From Photorhabdus cinerea (GTDB lineage Bacteria > Pseudomonadota > Gammaproteobacteria > Enterobacterales > Enterobacteriaceae), in contig NZ_PUJW01000051.1 of the NCBI RefSeq assembly GCF_011189575.1, positions 1 through 8,151 on the forward strand: DNA of 8,151 nucleotides. Reading direction: 5' to 3'. The first letter of the stretch is position 1, and every line of letters starts with the position of its first letter. The position numbers and the translations under genes were made by a program. The notes beneath the pieces were generated by a model. It had not been told where the DNA came from. It worked only from the letters and a program-made list of their open reading frames with translations, and did no database searches. This document shows, one piece after another, positions 1 to 5,377 of this stretch.

Positions 1-46
1 ACCACTGGAAGTGGTGAAACAATACATTCAACATCAGCGTGGCTGA
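1..46 (+). CDS. tnpA: IS200/IS605-family transposase TnpA, C-terminal end only
   Basis: The frame that starts at base 2 reads PLEVVKQYIQHQRG and stops at TGA 44-46. The string PLEVVKQYI matches the C-terminal helix of the small HUH (Y1) transposases of the IS200/IS605 family, where a glycine-rich stretch is followed by a ...PLE(V/I)(V/I)K.YI helix that carries or lies near the catalytic tyrosine; here the Y of KQYI is visible. These enzymes cut and rejoin single-stranded DNA at hairpin-bearing element ends. Only about 14 codons lie in the window, so I cannot tell whether the gene is intact. Two GC-rich hairpins directly after the stop fit the right end of such an element. The identification rests on a short motif and is moderately sure. 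Confidence 0.65.
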   Translation, partial: PLEVVKQYIQHQRG

Positions 47-53
47 TGATTCT

Positions 54-72
54 ACGGGCTTTTCAAGCCCGT
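54..72 (+). repeat. Stem-loop 1 after tnpA
   Basis: ACGGGCT at 54-60 pairs perfectly with AGCCCGT at 66-72 around a TTTCA loop. It begins 8 nt after the tnpA stop. It has no T-run after it, so it is more likely an element-end hairpin than a rho-independent terminator. Confidence 0.6.
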
Positions 73-82
73 CCAAATTCCC

Positions 83-105
83 CTCCCGCCTGATGTCGGC
101 GGGAG
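83..105 (+). repeat. Stem-loop 2, likely right-end recognition hairpin
   Basis: CTCCCGCC (83-90) pairs perfectly with GGCGGGAG (98-105) around the 7-nt loop TGATGTC. IS200/IS605 transposases bind imperfect hairpins near each element end, and this GC-rich stem is a good candidate for the right-end one. Confidence 0.55.
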
Positions 106-243
106 TACCCTTTGGAGGTAAAGATGGTAGCTGGCTCGGAGGAGAAACTTTCGTCTCTTTCGACAAGAAGGCTGTAAAGTTACTTTCTGCACAGGGAAAA
201 TCCGCCCAGCTCCTATATTGTTGAATTAATTATTTAAATTTCT

Positions 244-279
244 ATGTCATTACATCACTATTTTGTAATGTAATGACAT
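244..279. repeat. Perfect 12-bp inverted repeat with 12-nt loop
   Basis: ATGTCATTACAT (244-255) is exactly reverse-complementary to ATGTAATGACAT (268-279). It lies just past the insertion-sequence end. It is enclosed by a second pair, ATCCGCC (200-206) and GGCGGAT (287-293), so the whole 200-293 block could fold as one long stem. No T-run follows. It could be a transcription terminator for the IS side, a regulator site, or the end of a small palindromic element. Confidence 0.6.
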
Positions 280-316
280 TTCATTCGGCGGATGGGGGCA
301 ATCTTATCCGCAAGTC

Positions 317-347
317 TTGACCGGTCTTCGAATTAATTTCCTAAAAT
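317..347 (+). promoter_or_regulatory. Candidate sigma70 promoter, weak
   Basis: TTGACC (317-322) matches the -35 consensus at 5 of 6 bases, and TAAAAT (342-347) matches the -10 at 5 of 6. The spacing is 19 nt, longer than the preferred 17. No gene follows for 930 nt, so if active it would make a long leader or an unannotated RNA. In AT-rich DNA such matches arise by chance. Confidence 0.25.
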
Positions 348-723
348 GCGGGCATTTGAGTAACAAAGAATTACGGTTTTGTTTTCATTCATAGTCCGCA
401 AATATTTTCATTTAAATAGATGCAGAAAATTGCTGGGGGAGTTTCTCATATTATTCCTTTTTTAAATATAGCTTATGAAATCAAATAATCTGTGCAGTGA
501 CAACCTTGAATTGGCAGAGGGTTTACTTTGCGGTGGTTTTAATTTACATCATTTTCACACTTGTTTGTCTCATTATAGAGGTGCGAAGGTAATTAAGAGT
601 AGCGCTTCTAATATAGAAAATTAAGGAAAAATATATTTAGAGGATATCGTAATAATATTCTCATTAACCTATCTGGTTTTTTTTGAAGATTATTATATTT
701 CTTCCCTGTTTCAACATGTACAA

Positions 724-767
724 CTGAATTTATTCTCATTTGCATAATATAATTGATAATCATTCTT
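724..767 (+). promoter_or_regulatory. Candidate promoter overlapped by a Fur-like box
   Basis: TATAAT at 748-753 is a perfect -10 element. The best -35 is CTGAAT (724-729) at 18-nt spacing, only 3 of 6. The 19 bases at 749-767 match the 19-bp Fur consensus at 13 positions, including the unbroken core GATAATCATT (755-764). Fur control through a box on the -10 is established for the sci-1 T6SS of enteroaggregative E. coli, so the arrangement makes sense, but the site is over 500 nt from tssB. Confidence 0.3.
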
Positions 768-917
768 TTTTACTCATTTTTTGCTGTTAAATTTCCAGGT
801 TGAAAATGGAATGTTTATAGTGATAAATAGCATAATTAATTGAATAAAAATCAAATAATTATATTATTTTTATCCATGAGTAATCTTGTTGTAACAGAGA
901 AAACAATCTGATTCATG

Positions 918-952
918 TTATTAAAATAAAGGCAATGTTTTATTAAAATAAA
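918..952. repeat. Tandem pair of 13-nt direct repeats
   Basis: TTATTAAAATAAA occurs at 918-930 and again at 940-952, a 22-bp period, close to two turns of the helix. Same-face placement suits cooperative binding by a DNA-bending or silencing protein. In such AT-rich sequence chance repetition is possible. Confidence 0.4.
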
Positions 953-1025
953 TCAAATCTCGTTTATTTTTGGTTTATAATTAATATTTCTTTTCTCTTC
1001 TTTACTGGAATTTACATATTATTGG

Positions 1026-1055
1026 TTTTAATCAAAAAGTGCTTTTTGATTAAAA
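1026..1055. repeat. 30-bp near-perfect palindrome
   Basis: TTTTAATCAAAAAG (1026-1039) and CTTTTTGATTAAAA (1042-1055) are exact reverse complements separated only by TG. This is by far the longest symmetry in the intergenic region. It may be an operator for a dimeric regulator, a cruciform-forming site, or the stem of a weak bidirectional terminator; a T-rich tract follows on the + strand, but the stem is nearly all A-T. Confidence 0.65.
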
Positions 1056-1231
1056 TTATCTTGATTTTATTTAATTATGTTTACAAAATCGTTTCATCAA
1101 AGAAATAGATTGTCGGGTCCATGCCTTTATTCATTTCGACGAGGCTTGTCGGTGTTATCTTATTTTCTGCTCGGCTAATTGCCTGTTCGGAAATAGCTGA
1201 ATCCGGTTTTCTATTTCTGAAATCTGTTATG

Positions 1232-1246
1232 GCATGACCATCATGC
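1232..1246. repeat. Short inverted repeat just upstream of tssB
   Basis: GCATGA (1232-1237) and TCATGC (1241-1246) are separated by CCA. The repeat lies 20 nt before the tssB Shine-Dalgarno. It could be an operator or a small leader hairpin. The match is short and may be accidental. Confidence 0.3.
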
Positions 1247-1266
1247 TTTCGTCTTATTTTATTATT

Positions 1267-1272
1267 GAGGAG
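1267..1272 (+). promoter_or_regulatory. Shine-Dalgarno that fixes the tssB GTG start
   Basis: GAGGAG sits 6 nt before GTG 1279-1281. The upstream in-frame ATGs at 1234 and 1243 have no such site, and the residues they would add do not look like the family's usual N-terminus. Confidence 0.75.
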
Positions 1273-1278
1273 CTACTT

Positions 1279-1776
1279 GTGGCACAGAGTTTTCAAAACG
1301 AGATCCCCAAAGCCCGTATTAATATCAAATTGGATTTGCATACGGGCGGTGCGCAGAAAAAAGTGGAATTACCCCTGAAATTATTGGTGATGGGAGATTA
1401 CAGCAACGGACAGGAACAGCGACCTCTCTCGGAAAGAGACAAGGTTTCTATTAACAAAAATAATTTTGACAGCGTACTGGCTGAATTCAGCCCCGCCCTT
1501 AACCTGACGGTTGAAAATACTCTGGCGGGTGATGGAAGTGAAGCGAATATTGCGCTGGCTTTCCGACAAATAAAAGACTTCGAGCCTGAGCAAGTAGCCC
1601 GGCAAATTCCGCAACTACGGGCGTTACTGTCTATGCGTAATCTGTTGCGCGATCTGAAATCCAACCTGCTTGACAACGCCACGTTTCGCCGGGAACTGGA
1701 GCACATTCTCCAGGATGACCAGCTGAGCGATGAACTGCGGACAGAACTAGCAGCACTAGCGCCGCAACAAGAGTGA
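1279..1776 (+). CDS. tssB: T6SS contractile sheath small subunit TssB (VipA)
   Basis: This 165-residue protein is the small sheath subunit. TssB interlocks with TssC to build the contractile sheath around the Hcp tube in the cytoplasm; contraction drives the tube and spike into a target cell. Family marks include the opening FQNEIPKARINIKLDL (5-20), the strand LPLKLLVMGDYS (31-42), the segment SERDKVSINKNNFDSVL (51-67), and the helical FEPEQVARQIPQLRALLSMRNLL (101-123). Length is normal for the VipA family. I chose the GTG at 1279 over the ATG at 1234, because it has a well-spaced GAGGAG and gives the usual (M)AQSFQNEIPKARI start. It is the first gene of the operon, with tssC following after 42 nt. 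Identification is secure; only the start carries slight doubt. Confidence 0.95.
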   Translation: MAQSFQNEIPKARINIKLDLHTGGAQKKVELPLKLLVMGDYSNGQEQRPLSERDKVSINKNNFDSVLAEFSPALNLTVENTLAGDGSEANIALAFRQIKDFEPEQVARQIPQLRALLSMRNLLRDLKSNLLDNATFRRELEHILQDDQLSDELRTELAALAPQQE

Positions 1777-1818
1777 TGATCACCCTATTTCCACGAAATT
1801 TGAGTTAAGGATAAGTTA

Positions 1819-3351
1819 ATGGCAGTACAAGAACAGGCTACATCTGTTGCGGCAACCACGACCCACAGTGAAGGTAGCGTCTATCAATCTTTATTTAAGA
1901 AAATTAATTTACAGCCGGTCGAACGTTTGAATGGTTTCGATCTTTTTCAGAACAATGATGCTTTGGCCGATGTGACAACCGATGAGCGGGTGACGGCGGC
2001 GGTCAGCGTTTTTCTCTCGCTGTTGAAAGAGTCGGCGCAAAAAGTGAAGCGGCTGGATAAAGCCTTGCTGGATCAGCATATCGATGAACTGGACAGCCAA
2101 ATCAGTCGCCAACTGGATGTGGTCATGCACTACCCGGCATTCCAGCAGGTGGAATCAGCCTGGCGCGGCCTGAAATTTCTGGTTGACCGGACGGATTTCC
2201 GTCAGAACGTCAAAATTGAAGTGCTGGATGTGACGAAAGATGATTTGCAACAGGATTTTGATGATGCGCCAGAAATTGTGCAAAGTGGTTTCTATCGCCA
2301 TACCTACATTCAGGAATACGACACCCCTGGCGGTGAACCCATTGGATCGGTGATTGCCAACTATGAATTTGGTGCCGGCTCACAGGATATTGCCCTATTA
2401 CGCAATATCGCTAAAGTGGCGGCAGCGGCACATATGCCCTTTATTGCGGCTGCCGGCCCCGCTTTCTTCGGCAAGGAAACCATGGAAGAGGTCGCATCAA
2501 TTAAAGACATTGGTAACTACTTTGACCGCGCTGAATACATCAAGTGGAAATCTTTCCGTGACAGCGATGATGCCCGTTATATCGGCCTGACGTTGCCGCG
2601 AGTATTGGGCCGTTTGCCCTACGGCCCGGATACGGTGCCGGTGCGGACCTTTAATTACATCGAACAAGTCAAAGGGCCGGACCACAATAAATACTTGTGG
2701 ACTAATGCCGCTTTTGCCTTTGCGGCCAACATGGTGAAAAGCTTTGTCGGAAATGGCTGGTGTGTGCAGATCCGCGGGCCACAAGCGGGTGGGGCGGTCA
2801 CTGATTTGCCGATCCACCTCTACGATTTGGGGACCGGCAGTCAGGTTAAAATCCCTTCAGAAGTGATGATCCCGGAAACCCGTGAATTTGAATTCGCCAA
2901 TCTGGGGTTTATTCCGCTCTCTTACTACAAAAATCGCGATTATGCCTGCTTCTTCTCGGCCAACTCAACGCAGAAACCGGCGTTGTATGACACCGGTGAA
3001 GCCACGGCTAACAGCCGGATTAATGCGCGCTTGCCGTATATCTTCTTGCTGTCTCGCATTGCCCATTATTTAAAACTTATCCAGCGGGAGAACATCGGGA
3101 CGACCAAGGATCGGCGTCTGCTTGAAATCGAACTGAACAACTGGATCAACACGCTGGTGACGGAGATGACCGATCCGTCTGACGATTTGCAAGCCTCGCA
3201 TCCACTGCGTGAAGCGCGGGTGATCGTTGAAGATATTGATGACAATCCGGGATTCTTCCGGGTCAGACTGTACGCGGTGCCGCATTTCCAGGTTGAAGGT
3301 CTTGACGTCAACCTGTCTCTGGTTTCTCAGATGCCGAAAGCCAAAGCATAA
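1819..3351 (+). CDS. tssC: T6SS contractile sheath large subunit TssC (VipB)
   Basis: TssC (510 residues, the usual size) forms the outer sheath layer with TssB. Conserved blocks are visible throughout: ESAWRGLKFLVDRTDFR (112-128), VTKDDLQQDF, the GPQAGGAV segment, FFSANS.QKP, and the C-terminal HPLREARVIVEDIDDNPGFFRV followed by a short strand-rich end. Residues 20-30 (SVYQSLFKKIN) occupy the position of the N-terminal helix that in Vibrio VipB is bound by the ClpV N-domain when contracted sheaths are taken apart. That helix appears intact here, although the clpV gene seems to be lost further down the cluster. The start has AAGGA 7 nt upstream. The gap to tssK is 14 nt, indicating one transcript. 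Identification is secure. Confidence 0.97.
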   Translation: MAVQEQATSVAATTTHSEGSVYQSLFKKINLQPVERLNGFDLFQNNDALADVTTDERVTAAVSVFLSLLKESAQKVKRLDKALLDQHIDELDSQISRQLDVVMHYPAFQQVESAWRGLKFLVDRTDFRQNVKIEVLDVTKDDLQQDFDDAPEIVQSGFYRHTYIQEYDTPGGEPIGSVIANYEFGAGSQDIALLRNIAKVAAAAHMPFIAAAGPAFFGKETMEEVASIKDIGNYFDRAEYIKWKSFRDSDDARYIGLTLPRVLGRLPYGPDTVPVRTFNYIEQVKGPDHNKYLWTNAAFAFAANMVKSFVGNGWCVQIRGPQAGGAVTDLPIHLYDLGTGSQVKIPSEVMIPETREFEFANLGFIPLSYYKNRDYACFFSANSTQKPALYDTGEATANSRINARLPYIFLLSRIAHYLKLIQRENIGTTKDRRLLEIELNNWINTLVTEMTDPSDDLQASHPLREARVIVEDIDDNPGFFRVRLYAVPHFQVEGLDVNLSLVSQMPKAKA

Positions 3352-3365
3352 GTGGGGGGAACATC

Positions 3366-4715
3366 ATGAAAATTGATCGTCCTCTCTGGGTAACGGGGAC
3401 CATTTTGTCGCCACAACAGTTTCAGCAGCAGGCCCGCTGGGAGGCTTATACGAACCAGTGTATTGCCCAGTTGGGATGGGTGCATCCTTGGGGAGTGCAA
3501 ACTGTTGTGTTTGATAAAGATGCCTTGGCGCTGGGACAATTAAAGGCTGATCACCTGTGTGTACGTTTTGCTGATGGAACGCTGATTGATACCGATCGCG
3601 CTGACTGGTTACCGCCGGTATTAAAATTGGCGTCGGTTCTGCCAACCGAGGCGCAACAGGCCACGGTATTGCTGGCATTGCCGCACACGTATGCTAACGG
3701 CGGAAATTGTCTTAAACCCGATGAACAGTCTGACCGTCCGGTGCGTTACCGACAGGAGTGGGTACCGGTACAGGATGAATTCAGTGATTGTCGTGAATCG
3801 ATGGCGGTGGCGCGTTATGCCGTATCACTGCGTTTTGACAGCATGGAAAACGGACAATATCTCACCTGCCCCGTCGTCCATCTGTTGCGTGATGCCCAGG
3901 GTAACTGGGCCTTTGATGAGCAGTTTATGCCGCCATTATTGCGTGTTGGGGCGAATGCTGGGCTGATAAGCCGGCTCGACCTGTTGCTGACCCGGTTGCG
4001 GGCTAAACAGACCCGGTTGATGGGGATGCGCCGTGAAAGCAATGAGCGGATGGCAGATTTTGCCGTGGCGGATGTGTCGTTGTTTTGGCTGCTCAATGCG
4101 CTTAACAGCTATGAGCCGGTACTGAGTGATTTTCTGGCGCACGCGGATATACATCCGGAGCTGTTCTACCGTGAAATGGTCAAACTTGCCGGTAGTTTGC
4201 TGACCTTTTCATTGGACCATGATGCCGGGGTGATCCCCCGTTATCAGCACGATAATCTGCGCGCAGTGTTTCCCCCATTGTTTGACTTGCTAAATCAATT
4301 GCTGGAAACCAGCCTGCCATCGCGGATGGTGGCGATTGAACTGAAAAAACCGGGAGAACAGCAGTGGCTGGGGACTTTGCATGATGCCCGCTTGTGCGAA
4401 GCGGCAGATTTTTATCTTTCGGTCCGCTCGTCAATGCCGGCGCATCAGTTACAGACCCGGTTTCCATTGTTATGTAAAGCTGGGGCACCGGACGATGTTG
4501 ATCGGATGATTAACCGGGCATTGACTGGTATCCCTTTGATCGCACTTAGCCATGTGCCGGCGGCGATTCCGTTGCGGCTGGAGAACCAATATTTTGCGCT
4601 CGACCTGAGCCATCCGGCGGCTAAAGCTATGCTGGCGGCGGGTGCTTGTGCTTTTTACGTGCCTAGTATTCTGGGTGATATTCAGCTTGAACTGTTTGCG
4701 GTACTTCGGACATGA
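3366..4715 (+). CDS. tssK: T6SS baseplate protein TssK
   Basis: TssK (449 residues, normal length) is a trimeric baseplate protein that links the TssEFG-VgrG wedge to the cytoplasmic parts of the TssL/TssM membrane complex. The N-terminus RPLWVTGTILSPQQFQQQ (5-22) is the family's W..G..LSPQ.FQQQ signature, and the protein continues with the typical beta-rich shoulder region, a helical neck and a C-terminal head. A strong GGGGGGA lies 5 nt before the ATG. The stop overlaps the tssL start as ATGA, implying coupled translation and stoichiometric assembly with TssL. No frameshift or internal stop was seen. Confidence 0.95.
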   Translation: MKIDRPLWVTGTILSPQQFQQQARWEAYTNQCIAQLGWVHPWGVQTVVFDKDALALGQLKADHLCVRFADGTLIDTDRADWLPPVLKLASVLPTEAQQATVLLALPHTYANGGNCLKPDEQSDRPVRYRQEWVPVQDEFSDCRESMAVARYAVSLRFDSMENGQYLTCPVVHLLRDAQGNWAFDEQFMPPLLRVGANAGLISRLDLLLTRLRAKQTRLMGMRRESNERMADFAVADVSLFWLLNALNSYEPVLSDFLAHADIHPELFYREMVKLAGSLLTFSLDHDAGVIPRYQHDNLRAVFPPLFDLLNQLLETSLPSRMVAIELKKPGEQQWLGTLHDARLCEAADFYLSVRSSMPAHQLQTRFPLLCKAGAPDDVDRMINRALTGIPLIALSHVPAAIPLRLENQYFALDLSHPAAKAMLAAGACAFYVPSILGDIQLELFAVLRT

Positions 4716-5377
4716 ATTCATCACATTTATCGACTCAAAAAAAACCGCAACCGGATATTGATGCTCTGCTGCAAAACAGCTACCTGCTGGTGACGGCACT
4801 GTGTCAGGAAGTGCCAGTGGATCAGGGGGACACGGTATGGCAACACTGTACCAGCGAGATAGAACGGGTTCGGCAGGAACTGCGTGATGCGGGCGTCAGC
4901 GAGTCCGCGATTGAGCATATCAGTTACGCTCAGTGCGCCCTGCTGGATGAAACCATCCTGAAACGGGCGAAGGATGCGGGGTATACGGCCTGGCGTGCCG
5001 CCTCGTTACAGGCTTATTTCTTTGATACTGCGGAAGCGGGCAACCAATTATATGAGCGGATACGCACCGTTTTGCATGAGCCTGCTCCTGATAAGGCGGT
5101 GTTGACCTGTTTTCATCGGGTGCTGATGTTGGGGTTCGAAGGCCACGGTCGGGAAGATACCCCTCTGGTTCGGGAACAACTGATAACCCGTTTAAATGAA
5201 CAGGTTGTGCCTTTTGGATCAACTCAATCTTCCCCCCTGTTGGATTGTGTATCTCCGTCTGGTGATTGGCAGTATGCCGTTGCCCGTCGGCTGGTCGTGA
5301 CGGTGGTCGTGCTGGCCGGTGTCTGGTGGGGGCTGAGCCGGTATCTGGCGACGCTATTACCGGGGCTGACACGATGA
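4712..5377 (+). CDS. tssL: T6SS inner-membrane anchor TssL (DotU/IcmH type), short form
   Basis: This 221-residue protein is a C-tail-anchored inner-membrane component of the trans-envelope complex; its cytoplasmic domain contacts TssK and TssM. It shows the DotU marks YAQCALLDETIL (72-83) and MLGFEGHG (139-146), and one hydrophobic C-terminal membrane span at about 192-212 (LVVTVVVLAGVWWGLSRYLA). It lacks the peptidoglycan-binding extension found in fused TssL proteins; that function is supplied by the next gene. The segment after the LDE motif lacks the tryptophan-glycine-rich TPWG form of many homologues, so the protein is somewhat divergent. It overlaps both neighbours by ATGA. Confidence 0.92.
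   Translation: MNSSHLSTQKKPQPDIDALLQNSYLLVTALCQEVPVDQGDTVWQHCTSEIERVRQELRDAGVSESAIEHISYAQCALLDETILKRAKDAGYTAWRAASLQAYFFDTAEAGNQLYERIRTVLHEPAPDKAVLTCFHRVLMLGFEGHGREDTPLVREQLITRLNEQVVPFGSTQSSPLLDCVSPSGDWQYAVARRLVVTVVVLAGVWWGLSRYLATLLPGLTR

Larger units (their letters stand above)
1..225 (+). mobile_element. Right-end portion of an IS200/IS605-like insertion sequence
   Basis: The tnpA 3' end is followed by two stem-loops (54-72 and 83-105), as expected for the subterminal hairpins that TnpA recognises at the ends of these elements, which lack terminal inverted repeats. Composition is roughly balanced up to about 225 and then becomes strongly AT-rich, so the junction probably lies between 105 and about 225. 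I cannot place the exact cleavage site, because these elements make no target duplication. No tnpB is visible downstream. A 17-codon reading frame (124-177) behind a good GGAGGT is the only other coding-like signal, and its meaning is unknown. Confidence 0.5.
226..1278. other. Gene-free AT-rich region upstream of the T6SS operon
   Basis: No credible coding sequence was found on either strand. Base composition is extreme: I count 12 G/C in the 60 bases 721-780 and again 12 in 841-900. The tract holds several inverted and direct repeats, two candidate promoters and a Fur-like sequence, each listed separately. Such AT-rich DNA in front of horizontally acquired secretion loci is commonly bound by H-NS-type silencers; that is an inference from composition. 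Only the last 30-50 bases, with the ribosome-binding site, can be assigned firmly to tssB. Confidence 0.7.

Noticed and set aside
1230..1247. Sigma54-like promoter (TGGCAT ... TGCT) before tssB
   Set aside because: The GG and GC elements are two bases too far apart for sigma54, and the sequence lies inside the short inverted repeat; T6SS sigma54 control is known but is not supported here.
226..1278. CRISPR array or tRNA gene in the AT-rich region
   Set aside because: The repeats seen are only a pair of 13-mers and single palindromes without regular spacers, and no cloverleaf or CCA-type end was found.
3364..3678. - strand open frame of about 100 codons over the tssK start
   Set aside because: Low-complexity proline-rich translation opposite a well-supported gene; no family features.
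5266..5373. Longer start for the TagL-like gene at ATG 5266
   Set aside because: It would overlap tssL by 112 nt in another frame and add a non-hydrophobic, arginine-rich leader; the ATGA overlap at 5374 gives a normal start directly before the first membrane span.
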